Assembly: GCA_051294375.1 (NCBI GenBank)
Contig: CM119271.1
Location: forward strand, 16,652,470 to 16,716,469
DNA: 64,000 bases
Origin: Paraspadella gotoi
Lineage: Eukaryota > Chaetognatha
Direction of reading: 5' to 3'
Part shown: one piece after another, positions 34,883 to 48,381 of the stretch
How the letters are laid out: each line of letters starts with the position of its first letter
Position numbering within the stretch: position 1 is the first letter of the stretch
Translations under genes and position numbers: made by a program
Notes under the pieces: model-generated
The model's database searches: none
What the model saw: only the letters and a program-made list of their open reading frames with translations
What the model was told of the DNA's origin: nothing

Positions 34883-34915
34883 TGTTTTATTTTCGTATGT
34901 TAATCTAATCCCTTA

Positions 34916-35420
34916 TTTTTAGTCGGATCTGCTTATGAGCAGATCCCGACTCTATAATTCACTTTGTCGGTCTGTCGGTCCGCCCCTTCAATCTTGCCGG
35001 GCATTCACTTATATCAGGTTAGAACATGATATGATAAATTATGCAAAAAAATGATGTCCGTCCGTCCGTCTATCCGTCCGTTTGTCTGTCTGTCTGTTTG
35101 TCTGTTAGTCTGTTTGTCTGTCTGTCAGTTAATTAATTACTAATTTATCAATCAATTATTTATTCAATCAATCAATTTATTTATCTATTATTTATTTATT
35201 CAGGCAATTTATTTATCATTTAATCAATCAAATCAATCATTATCGGCATTATTGTCATCGTCGCCATCATCGTTGTCGTTGCTTTTGTCGTGGTCAGTGA
35301 CGAAAAGACCTAAAAATAAATATTTTGGATCAAATTAATTAATTTATTAATTTATTGATTTATTAACTAATTACCGCTAATGATCATGGGCAGATCCGAC
35401 ATTGTTTGCTCAAACTTGTT
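34916..35420 (-). mobile_element. Helentron/HINE-like element (F family), copy 6, ~505 bp
   Basis: Reverse orientation, both ends present: hairpin CGGATCTGCTTATGAGCAGA at the left, GCAGATCCGACATTGTTTGC then AACTTGTT at the right. GTCC/GTCT tetranucleotide core at 35057-35127. It ends about 235 bp before the BCCT-B start. Confidence 0.7.
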
Positions 35421-35655
35421 TATTATCGATTTCTCTTTCTCTCTCTCCCTCTCTCTCTCCTTCCCTCTCTCTCTCTCTCTCTTTTTTTTTCTCTCTCTCT
35501 CCGTCATTTCCACTCCTTACCAATATTTCAAACCAAATCCATAAACCGGTTTTGAAGATCAATTTCCTGGGAACGAATTTTAGAGCGAAATCTATTTTAT
35601 TCTCGAAATTAAAAGGAAACAAAGTTATATAAACAAACTTAAAAATTAAAACATT

Positions 35656-35703
35656 ATGATGCGGGAAGCAAAGGAACTGAATGGACAAGCCACTACGTCT
35701 CAG
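35656..35703 (+). CDS. BCCT-B exon 1
   Basis: Residues 1-16. Two adjacent ATG codons open a short hydrophilic stretch ending TTSQ before donor gtagct, phase 0, as in copy A. Which ATG is used is unknown. Confidence 0.7.
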
Positions 35704-38700
35704 GTAGCTTTGATTAACATTGAATTTAATTATTTAATTTATTTAATTAATTTAATTTATTTAATTATTATTTATATTCATTGTTTCTTATTTTGTTCGA
35801 AATAAAAATTTTTTTAGTAAAATATCGATAAGGAAATTAACATACTTGAAAACGAATTAGAATATGAATAAGAATATTGAAAATATTTAATTTTTACTAA
35901 ATGGAAGTATTGTGCCAAAAAGTTCAAATAAATCATATATATATTTTTTTTTATTTATTGTACCAATTTAATGTATATAAGTTTCTAAGTCAGAGTCAGG
36001 GGTAATGAAAGAATAAAGAAATAAATAAAACAATAAATATATTCCTTATATTAAATTATGCTAACTGCGCAAATGACGAACGCTCCAAAAAAATGAATAA
36101 AATAAGGAAGCCAATCACTCTGTGAGAGAAAGGCTTTCTTAAAGGATACTGGGTCTTACTAGTTCATCATCTTCTAAGAACGATAAAGGCCGTAACCCAT
36201 TATAGGCTGTCCAAATCAGGGTCAAGATAGTATGGCAACAACCTGGTTGCCTCGCCTGTGATGCCCATTGGGATGGGGCATCTCACTGTTGGCTTTGGGG
36301 GCTTCCGACTCCAGTCACTGGCGCGGTTACCCTAAGACGGTTTCGCTTTGCCAAGAGGGAAGTCGTTAGGAATGTGGATGTAACACAACTCTTGGGATTG
36401 TGCGATCCCCCTCTGAGCCAATGGGATTGGGTGAACGATAGTGGATGTGAGGCCTGTTTTTATTGGTTCTACCGATTTATTATGAAATCAAGGCCTTTAT
36501 TTCCAAAAATTTTAAAATTCAGAATTAAGTAAGTTTGATTTTTGGTTTAAAGATTAGGTTTAGGATTAGGCGATGTAATAGGTTACGGATTATGGACAAG
36601 GCTAGGAATTTGTTTATAATTTTTGTTAAGGATTAGGGAAAGATATTTAGGATTAGAGGATTAGAAGATTAGAGTTTAGGATTAGAGGATTAGAGTTTAA
36701 GATTAGAGGATTAGGGTTAAGGATTGGGTTAGGTTTTAGGATTAGGGCTCAGTATATCATTAAGCATTTGAAAAAAAATTAAGATTGTACGATACGTATT
36801 AAGATTAAAATTGAATTCAGGAATTTGAAACGGTCGCTTTCGGAAAATAGTGGGAAAATCATTTTTTTTTATTTCTCCATTTTCAAGGATGATGAAGATT
36901 CGCGCGACTTTCGTCTCGTTAAAACCGACGCAGTCATTCGAATGAGAAAAGATGAGGGAAACATAGAAGACAAAAGTTTGTGGTTGAAATTCGGACCCTT
37001 AAGGTGAGAACTGATACAGGGTCGCCATGGTAGTGTGGCAGAGAATACAGAGTAAAGGATCATGATGTAATATTTTGGAACTTCTCCTTGGTCTTTGCTA
37101 ATTGAAATGTTGCTTTTGTAATTAAACAAGTATGAGCAAACAATGTCGGATCTGCCGACGATAATTAAGCGGTAATCAGCTAATCAGATGATAAATCACA
37201 ATTTTAAAAAAAATTTTCAACTCGCATCATTTTTTCAACTCGCATCATTTTTTCCACTCACATCATTTTTTTCAACTCTCTCTCTCTTTTTATGCAATAG
37301 CGACGACCCTTATGCTTTTAAGATTTTTTAACTTGCATCATTTTTTCAACTTGCATCATTTTTTTTAAATTGCATCATTTTTTTAATGATATTTTTAAAT
37401 TGCATCATTTTTTCACTTTAATTTATTAATTAATTAATTAAAACATTTATTAGTAATCATAAATAATAAAAATTCAAGTAAATGTGACTTATGTTTTTTC
37501 CATTAAAACTAATTCCACTGGCACAATTCCGTCAAAACTTTATATCTAGCTTCTTCACACACTTCCTACCCACTCACAAAATTTCATCTCAAACTATTAT
37601 GGGGTAAAATAAGAGACTCATATTTTTTTATTTAAACTCATTTCCATTCGTACCGAAACTTTATATCAAACTTCGTCACACACTTTCCTACCCACACACA
37701 AAATTTGTACTCTATCTATCAATCCAATTATGATTAATTAGAGTATTTATTGGTTAAAATAAGTAAAAAATTTTAGTAAATGCGACTTATGTTTTTTCCA
37801 TTTAAACTCACTTCCACTCCACAGCTTTATCACACACTTTCCTACCCACACACAAAATTTCATTCCAATCCAACCAGATAATCACGAGTTATTGGAGCTT
37901 TTTGCTAAGGTGGGACGGATTGATTGACTTATTAATTAAGTATTGATTAATTAATTGACTAATTAATAAATAAATTAATTAATTAATTGACTAATTAATT
38001 AATTAACTGATTAATTATTTGATTTATTAATACATCCTGATTACTGCATATACATTTAATATAAAAAGAAAAAGAAGCATAAATAAATTAGTGAAACAGG
38101 TTTTTGTTTTTTTCCATTTAAACTAATTTCCACTCAAACGATTCCATCGAAACTTGATTTCCTTTCAATCACACACTTTCCTACCCACATACAAAATTCC
38201 AGGTCACTCGCCCCATTTACTTATGAGCAAATTGGTGTTCAAATAGTGAAATATATTCTTTTGTTTTTTCCATTTAAACTCATTTCCACTCGGACGATTA
38301 CATCAAAACTTAATATCCCTCCACACACACAAAATTTTATTCAAATCCATCCATCCAATCACGAGTAATTGGTGTTTTCTGCTAAGGTGGGACGGACGGA
38401 CGGACATACGGAGGACGACGGACGGACGGATGGACGGACGGACGGACGGACGGACGGACCGACAGACAGACGGACCGACAGACAGACGGACGGACATCTT
38501 TTTTTTTGCATAATTTATCATAATTCGATGTTCTGACATGATATGTGCCCGACAATATTGAGGGGGCGGACCGACGGAATTATAGAGGAATTATAGCGGA
38601 ATTATAGAGTAAGGCGTAGTGAAAGTTACATACGAAAATTCTAAAAGTCAATTATGAACAACATACATCAGTGAACATTAATTTGTAAAAAAAATAATTT

Positions 38701-41700
38701 TATGTTTTTTAATTTTCGCAGTACAATATTTATATATAGTACTATCCTTATAAAAATCGAAAAATTTCAAAATAGGCTTTTCTTAATTTTGATTGCAGAT
38801 TTGAATTCCTCGTCAAAAGTTGATAAAGAAAATATAAATCATTTTTAAAAATTTTTTTCATTAAGTGGGTTAAAAATTAAAAAAAACTATATTTAATATA
38901 TAAAAAGTTAATTTTCAGCTTAAAATATAGCTTTTTCTAATTTTTGACCCACTTAATGAAGGAATTTTTCAAAAAGAGTTATATTTCTTTTTACCAACTT
39001 TTTATGACAAATCCAAATCTGCAAAAAAAATCTTAGAAAAAACTGTTTTGAAATTTTAACATTTATTGGTTTAGTACTAGTATAAATATGCCTACTGCGT
39101 AAATTGTAAAATTTATTAAAAAATTTTTATTACATAAATGTTCATTAGTATAATGTTGTTCGTGTCCTCACGTTTTACAATTTTAATTAAAGTTAAATTT
39201 AGAAATTTTACTACGCCTTATTATAGAGTCGGGATCTGCTGATAAGCAGATCCGACTAAAAAAGGGAGTTCAAAGTTTAAATTTTTTTGACCAGATCTGT
39301 ATTAATTTTTTTTTATCTAAACACGCATTTTGCACCAAAGGTTCAACCCCATCGTTTCCTTTTTGGCCATCATCATCATTTGGTCTTTCATCATCGGCTC
39401 TGTTCTCGATCCAAATGCAAACAAAAACTTCGCTGTTGCAAAGGTTCGTCCCCTAAGGATCTTTACTCATCAATGAACAAAATTAAAATTTATTTTTATA
39501 TTTTTAAATAACTAAATTTCATGTTGGTCGCTTTTTATAATGCTTAAAATTTGGTTTGTTGCCAATGTTGGTTTTACCTAGTATGAAAGGAAAAAATGCA
39601 AGATCATGTCTGTTTAGTTAATAATATAAAACGTTAGTTTTATCTTTTAATTATTCCTCCTCTCCTCTCCATCATTTTCTATCTCCTCTCCATCATTTTT
39701 CATCTCCTCTCCATCATTTTCCATCTCCTCTCCATCATTTTCTATCTCCTGTTCATCATTTTTCATCTGCTCTCCATCATTTTCTATTTCCTCTCCATCA
39801 TTTTTCATCTCCTCTCAATCATTTTTTATCTTGTCTCCATCATTTTCTATCTCCTCTCCATCATTTTCTATCTCCTCTCCATCATTTTCTATCTCATCTC
39901 CATCATTTTCCATCTCCTCTCCATCATTTTCCATCCCATCTCCTTCATTTTCTGTCTCCTCTCCCTCATTTTCTATCTACTCTCCATCATTTTTCATCCC
40001 CTATCCATAATTTTCTATCTCGTCTCCATCATTTTCTATCTCGTCTCCATCATTTTATATCTCCTCTCCATCATTTTTCATCTCCTCTCCATCATATTCT
40101 ATCCCCTCTCCATCATTTTCTCAGGCCTGGGTGACAGAGCTTTTCACTTGGCTCTACATCGGATCTCAGGACGTCTGGTCCATTTTCATCATCTGGTTGT
40201 ATTTCTCAAAATATTCCCAGATAAAACTTGGCAAAGGTTAGTTTAATTTTAAGAATATTGGTAAGGTTTGCTCACAATTCCATTGTTGTAAGCTTAGCAT
40301 TGAATTTTATATAATGAAAACAAGGTTTTCTTCAAAAAAGTTAATGCTGCTCATAATGCAACTTTTTCAAAAAGATTTAATACTAAATGGAATAAGCACT
40401 GAAAAAAAATTTAAAGTAGCTTTATTTACTACATGCTATGTGTATTGTGTTTTTGTTGAATTTATTGTTAAATTTATACATAAATTTATGTATAAATATA
40501 AATGATTTTTAGTCGGTTCTGCTTATAAGCAGATCCCGACTCTATAATTCACTTTGTCGGTCCGTCGATCCGTCCCCTCAATATTGTCGGGCACACACAT
40601 ATCATGTCAGAATATCGAATTATGATAAATTATGCAAAAAAGATGTCCATCCGTCTGTCTGTCGGTCCGTCCGTCCATCCGTCAGTCCGTCCCACCTTAG
40701 CAGAAAACACCAATTACTCGTGATTGGATGGATGGATTTGAATAAAATTTTGTGCGTGGGTAGGGAAGTGTGTGATTGAGCTGGATATAAAGTTTCGATG
40801 GAATCGTCCGAGTGGAAATGAGTTTAAATGGAAAAAACAACAAAATATATTTCACTATTTGAACACCAATTGCTCATGAGTGGATGGGGCGATTGACCTT
40901 GAATATGGTGATATCAAGTTTCGATGGAATCGTCTTAGTGGAAATGAGTTTAAATGGAAAAAACAAAAAACCTGTTTCACTAATTGATTATGCTTTTTTT
41001 CCCTTTTATATCAAATGTAAATGCAGGATATATTAATTAATCAAATAATTAATCAATTAGTCAATTAATTAATAAATAATTAATTAATCAGTCAATAAAC
41101 AAGTCAATCATTATCGGCATTATTCTCATCGTCGTCATTGCTTTTGTTGTGGTTAGTGACGAAAAGACCTAAAAACAAACATTTGGGATCAAATTAATTA
41201 ATTAATTGCCCAATTAATTAATTAATTAACCTGAATAATTTAATTATTAATTAATTAATTACCGATAATTATCGTGGGCAGATCCGACATTGTTTGCTCA
41301 AACTTGTTTTAAATATTGTTGATTTTTTTGTTTTCTTCACGACATTAAGTGTCTTCATATGTACAGGGGATTTTTTGGACAATAAAGACACATCGAGATT
41401 TGCTGGTTAAATTTTCATTGTTTTTTTTTTAATTTTATTTTTGTTTATATTATAAACTATAAATTATAATTGTTTTCATTCCAGACGATGATGTCCCCGA
41501 ATACAACAACGTCACCTGGTTCTTTATGTTTTTCTCCTGTGGCGTCAGCGTCGGTCTTTTCTTCTACGGAGTCGGCGAACCAGTTTGGCACTACACGCTT
41601 AAGAGTCGCTACATGGCTGACTACACTATGCCCGATAACACACTAGCTCAGGTTTAGGAGAGAGGGAGAGAGAGAGATAGATTCAGACAGTAAGTCAGTA

Positions 41701-44700
41701 ATAGCCCATGTACTTCAATCAATTCTGGTTTCCTTTCAGACTGCGTTGAATCTCACTCTGTACCACTGGGGAATACACGGATGGATCGTTTATTCTCTTC
41801 TCGGCGCCATTTTGGGACTCGTCAGTTATCGCAAGGGCCTCCCGCTCACGATCAAGTCCTGCTTCTGGCCTCTTATCGGCGACAAGGCAAAATGATTAAT
41901 GATTAAATCGCATTAGTTTAAAACATATTATATTGATTGCTGAATTATAATTTGTTTCGTAGTGGAAATTCAACTGTTTATGAGGATTATAAAATATTTA
42001 AAAAATTAACATCTGGAAAAAATATATCCCCAAATGTTAATGAATTAATATGATTATTTTAAAAGTATTATCTCAGGTCTGTATGAAATGATACAACTGT
42101 TACTGCTAGCATTATTATGTGCTATGTACTACTATGCATTACTAAGTACGTATTTGTTGTAAAAATTTAAAGATAAAGCCATGAGGTTGCTGCAAAATGC
42201 AAATAAGATTAAAGTACGCATCATTTTATAATTATATGAATTATTCTTAATTTGAAACAAAAACTGAGTTCGTATCATTTAAATACTCAAAAATTCCTGT
42301 AATCCCTACTAAACCAAAGTCTATCCTAATAGATATACGGTCGATTCGGGGACGCCGTCGATACCATCTCTATTTTCACGACTCTCTTCGGCGTCTGCAC
42401 TTCTCTTGGCATCGGTGCCATGCAGATCAACAAAGGAATCAATCTTTTCGATCCGGTCAACGTTCCCATGGGAACAAACGCTCAGGTTGGAGAAAGAGAA
42501 TTTTATGAGCCAGTTATAACCTGATTTTTAATTTTAATTCTTACTAAGCAGTTAAGTTAATTGTAAGGAGATGAGATGGGCTTCGCTTAAGTGGTGCCCG
42601 GGACCCTCAAAAAAATAAGTGGTGGTACCCGCCATTTCTGTACAGTGGTATGGTCAGTGGTCAGTGGTCAGTGTCCACTTGTCAGTAGTCAATGGTCACT
42701 TGTGGTCAATGGTCAGTGACCAATTTCTATAAAGTCAGATTAATGAACAACATACCATCAGTGAACATTAATTTGTTAAAAAAAATTAATTTTATGCTTT
42801 TTAATTTTCGCAGTAGGCTATATTTATATATAGTACGTATATCCTTATAAAATTGAAAAATTTCAAAATAAGCTTTTCTTAATTTTGATTGCAGATTTGA
42901 ATTCCTCGTCAAAAGTTGATGAAAGAAAATATAAACTCATTTTTAAAAATTCTTTCATTAAGTGGTCGGGTTAAAAATTAAAAAAACATATAATTTTAAT
43001 ATATAAAAAGTTAATTTTCAGTCTTAAATATAGTTTTTTTTTTTAATTTTGACCCACTTAATGAAGGAATTTTTCAAAAAGAGTTATATTTCTTTTTACC
43101 AACTTTTTATGACGAATCCAAAATCTGCCCAAAAAAATCTTAGAAAAAACTGTTTTGAAATTTTAACATTTATTGGTTTAGTACTAGTATAAATATGGCA
43201 TTCTTCCTCCCCTTACTGTCGTAAATTGTAAAATTTATTATGATTTTTTTGATTCATATCATTATTAATTGATTTAATTTATATTCAATTAATCAGAATT
43301 CTCTTATCGCCTATTCTTCTCTTTATTCTATTCTCTTCAATTTCTCTCAACATTTCTCTTCTCTCTCTTTTTGACTTTCTTTCCGCGCTCTCATCCTGTA
43401 TTCTCCCTCTCTGCTCTATATCCTATTTTTAAGCGTTCAATTTCGTATGTATCTATTACAATCGTGTTTCTCTTCTCTCTCGTTTTTAATCAGTATCCAC
43501 AAATAATATATATATTACTGGCAACTCTGACGAAAAAAGAAAGTCCAAGCTCCAATCGAGGCATGTTTACTCTGAAACGGAGCCGCTCGGCTTGGGTCGT
43601 CCCGTGTGCGGATTAGAATTGGTGATCGCCGGACGGCGCTGCCGAGCAAGGCGTTCCGTTGGATCGAAAGCCGGACCGCCGTCGATCGGCCGAGTTCTGC
43701 GGAGAGGCGCCATGGGTTCATCTTCTCCGTCCCTGATCAGCACCTCGTCAAAACACCGAAGTCGTGTACTGAGTTTTTCAAGAAAGTTCTTTGGATTCCT
43801 GATAACCCGCAAGTATCGGGCGAGTGTTATCGTCCTAAATCAAAGCCCTCGCCCCGCACCGCCCTTAATACCCTACTAGTGTCGCGTGATGGGAAGGCGT
43901 CGCCGTACATAGTGTCTCAGGACAATAAGCGTTCAATACAAATCGCTTCCCTCCGTATGGAGTGGTCAAATGTATTCTCGAGAATACCGACCGCAGTTAC
44001 AACACATCGATGAAACGTCGAGACGGGGCAGACGAAGATGAGAGTACTCGACAGAACGAGAGTCAACGTCCTGAGGAGTCGAATGAGCCGGCTCCGAAAA
44101 AAGACCGATGGCAGGCATGTGGACTTTTAACAAGCAGCAGGCAGCAGAACGGCGGTTTCGAATTCGCCATCCGCAGCAGAACGGCGTTAGCGCGCCAACG
44201 TGGCATTCTTCTCCGGCCATACGAGAGAGAAAACAGAAAAGCGGTCCCGTCATCTTCGAATATCGCAAACCGCGGGATTCGTTCTCGCCTTCTCTCTCAA
44301 AAGGCGTGTACTCAAAGTCAAGCGTTTTCTATCTTCGTCGATAAGAGGATTCTCTCGCGCCGTCGTTCGCAGGTCCGGCGATTGGCGTCGAAGGGAAAGA
44401 TCGGAGACGGCACTCGGCGCGGGGCGATTATTTTAAAAGTGTGATGACCCAAAAACGCCTGAAGTCTTTCCGCACCGAACTCGTTCAATTCCGGGAGCCA
44501 AACATGGAGAAGAAGCCCAAAGAAAAATTGAGAGCCAACCGAAAATCGGAAAAAAGAAGCAGCAATTGATTGTTGAAATGAGACATAAGAGCCTAAAAGA
44601 GGCTCAATTAGTATATACTAGTAGCAACTTTCATGTCCATTGGTTCTTTTAACGTCGTCAGCATCGTTTATACCCTGAAGAAGCACCACATCGCTCTGTC

Positions 44701-47700
44701 GAAAAACCTCGGAGCCTAGAATCCAAACACGTGTACTCCCCACACTGCAGTCGTTCCAAAAGCCATGAATCCGTTTTTAGTTCCAAACGAGGAAGAAACT
44801 GAGCAGACGCCACCCCCCCCCCCCCCCTGATTGATAACGAAAATCGATGCACGTCCGCAGTTCCAGCGTGAGTGAGAGAATAGGAGGTATAAGTGGAGAG
44901 AGTAGAGCAGAGAAAAGGCGATATAATAATTATAAAAAGGGAGAGAAAAAGTGACATTTTTTTCCAGGTTGCTTCTTACAATCGAACATACAAAAACTTT
45001 TCAAGAAACGTGACGATTGAGCCGAAAATTGATGGCCGGTGAACGATGGTTACGAGCGGTCGGGATAAACGCCGAAAATTTTTGTCGCCATAAAAACATT
45101 AAATCCTATTCCCAATCGGAGTCCCTACTTTCCCTTTCTGCCACAAGTCTATTTGCAATGCTTCTAAATTATAATCCTATGAAATTCGGTACAACCCAAT
45201 ATAAAAATTATCCATTCATTTAATAAATAAGCTATCTTGGCCCCTGACTTTGGACAAGCTTTGTGCGTTTTAAGCCTCCACTCCTTATGTAAGAGATAGT
45301 GCGCCAGATCCATATCCCTATATTTGGTCTAATTAAGGACTTGAGAACTAGAAAATGAGTGGTTGTACAGTGGTTTGACACTTCACTGTGGTATGAAGTT
45401 GCCAAAAAGACAAACTGCCACTTTTTTCTCCAACTGTCACGCCGTCANNNNNNNNNNNNNNNNNNNNNNNNNTTAGAATTTTCGTATGTAACTTTCACTA
45501 CGCCTTAATATAGATGGTTCCTTTATATCTCTCTAAGTTACAAAATCTAAATGTTTTAAAAACTTTAAAAACTTTAAGAAACTAACATAATGGAAAGTAA
45601 TATTTTCAAGTAATGTCGCAATTTTCATATAATGCGGGTGGAAATTTCAGGACGCATGACCACATTTAACGAAATCCGGGCCACTGCCTATTTTTAATAT
45701 AATAATGCAGATGTAGCAGATACAGTGCGAATTAGACTGAGGCTTTGAAACAGGTCCTGGAACCAAATGAATAGTTTCAACAGGCGGTACGCCCGATTAA
45801 ACTGTGGAACTGCTCTACATGCTCATTAGGGTGGAGTGATGAAAAGATTGAGCGATGGAGCAATATTTTTTTGCTTCGTAAAAAAAAATAATTAAGTGTA
45901 GAAAACGGTAAGTCGCCTCGTAAGCCCTTTCTCAAAAAAAATTTGCATAACAGTATCATTAATTGAATTTTTTTTATAGTAATATCCTTATAAAATCATA
46001 TAATTTCAAAATCATATTTTTTTAATTTTAAGAACAGTTTCGGATTCGCCGGAAAAATCTAAAAAAAACTTTTGTAAAATATGTTACATGATATTTTTAG
46101 ATTAAAGCTGCGAAAAATGACCAAAACGTTTCATCATATAATAGTTTCTATTACAAAGCGTAAAAAAGTGGAGAATTTAATCTTTTTTTTCTATTTTTGA
46201 TTTAACTTTTTCTGAAGAATTAAAATCTTTAATAAAAATTTTTAAAAAATTATTTTGAAAATTTATGATTTTATAAAAATATTACTATAAATATATTGTA
46301 ATTAATGATACTGTTCCCCAAACAATATAAGCAAAATATTTGTTGTACTCCTTAATCATACTATCTCACGTCTAAATATCCTTGTTTGTTCATTCAAATA
46401 AAATTTATGTTCCCAAGTGCTCCACTCTAATGTTCACCTTGCCTCTCTAATTATCTTCCCCCTTTTCAACCCTTCCTCACTTCTCCCCCTCTCTCCTCCC
46501 CCTACTTTCCCTCCACAACCCCCCACCACAGGTCATCATCGTGTGGTGCATCACTGTGGTTGCCACAATCTCCACAGTGTCCGGTCTAAGTCTCGGCATT
46601 CGTCGTCTCTCTGAGTTCTGTTTCTGTCTTGGACTCGTGCTTCTCTTCTCCGTCTTTTTTCTCGACAACACGTGGTACATTCTCAATCTCTTTGCCAGAG
46701 TGTTGGCTTCTACTTTCAGGTATAAATAGATGGAGTTGTAACCTGCTCTTTCTGTCCGTCTTTTTTCTATATTTTCTCTTCGTCTGTCTGTCCGCTTGTG
46801 TCTTCTATCTGTCTTTTTGTTCGCAGGTTGTTTCGATTTTTTTGCACAGAAGGATTTGGTACAAAAACGATGCTATTTATACAGAAACAAATGGATCAGC
46901 GACGTGGGTAAAATTTCCTGGCCGATGAAGCCCATACGCTATGGCCGGTTCCATCTGGGCTTTCGCCCAATCAGATAGCTTGATTCATTTCGGTCATTTC
47001 TTCCCGAGTCTTTGATACTATCTTTTGGAGTTTTAGATATTCCTACAATGTGACAGGCCCATCTGCATAATTGTGTCATTTTTCGTTACCGCTTGCTACT
47101 GTAGTCATCATCAGTCTAATTTTTTTTGGCTGTCTGTCTGTCTGTCTGCTTTCTATCTATCGGTCTGTCTCGCTCACACAAAATATCTCTTCCTCCCCTT
47201 CCCAGTGGATCGTCCAGTTGGGTTGGCACACGGACGCCTCGAGCAGTCAGGCATCTCCGCCGGCGGGAAGGACCGCATGCGCGGCTACGGAGGATGGAAC
47301 GATGGACGGACCAACGGATTGGATGGACGACTGGACAATGTTTCTACTGGGGATGGTGGATTGCCTGGAGTCCGTTTGTCGGTGAAACAGAGGGGGGGAG
47401 TACAGTATGAGTAAGATAATGATATTACTATATTGGAAAAAAGTAAATCACATAATTGTTGAATGTTCATGTTATTCATAAAAAAATAATACAAAATATG
47501 GGTAAAACATTCTCAATATTTGTTGTGCCCTACCTAATTATCAACTGCATTTGTCAGGGCATACTCTCGTACAGCAAATTGAGGTATGACGGGGAAATAT
47601 TTTGATCCTCCACTAAAAATGTGATATACTTTTTTCCTAGAAGGTAGTTTAGTAGTTTAGTTTAGTTTAGTTTAGTTTATTTAAATGAACAGAAATATTA

Positions 47701-48334
47701 ATTTGGTAAAAAGTTGAAGAAAAGTGTTTGCAAAAGTGTCATTCCTCGGTAGTAGCTTGTTAGTTAGATAATGTCTATCTATTTAATGTCCTACTATAGG
47801 TATAAATTGTCATTAATTGAACTCTTATTTTGTTCTAACAACAACATTTAATTTTCGAAGTTAAAACAAAATAAAAATTATTTTACTTAACTGTCAAAAA
47901 ACACAACGAAAAGAAAGCTATCAATAATACACCCTGTATCGCCTATCTCCAATTCTCAATTATATTCAATGTTAAATGATTGACATAATTTATAAATATA
48001 ATTAAATTCTATATTCTATAAATTACTATTTCCCTTTTCTTCTTCAAAGTTATGAAAAAATGCAAGACTACTTTTTTTTACTATATTATACTAAATTAGA
48101 CAAAAAAATTTAAAAGGATATAAAAGTTGAATATATTTCACATACATAACTATTATTTATTTCATATTTAATAATGAAATGCGTAGAGGGAAATATATAA
48201 TAAAATTTTATCTTCTTATTAACCCAGGAATGTTTATCGCCAAAATCTCAAAGGGCCGAACTATCAAAGAATTTATCAACGGGACAATGACTGCGCCTCT
48301 CACCTTCACCTTTATTTGGTTCACGACTTTTGGA

Positions 48335-48381
<47 letters not shown>

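Larger units (their letters stand above)
42486..46531 (+). other. BCCT-B intron 7 (4.0 kb): repeats plus a coding-like island
   Basis: Holds a GGTCAGT-rich minisatellite (42645-42720), a truncated copy of the TAAGG MITE (about 42740-43240), the GC-rich island at 43540-44575, a reverse L-family fragment (45150-45312), a 25-N gap and the right end of another MITE (45473-45514). Confidence 0.7.
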
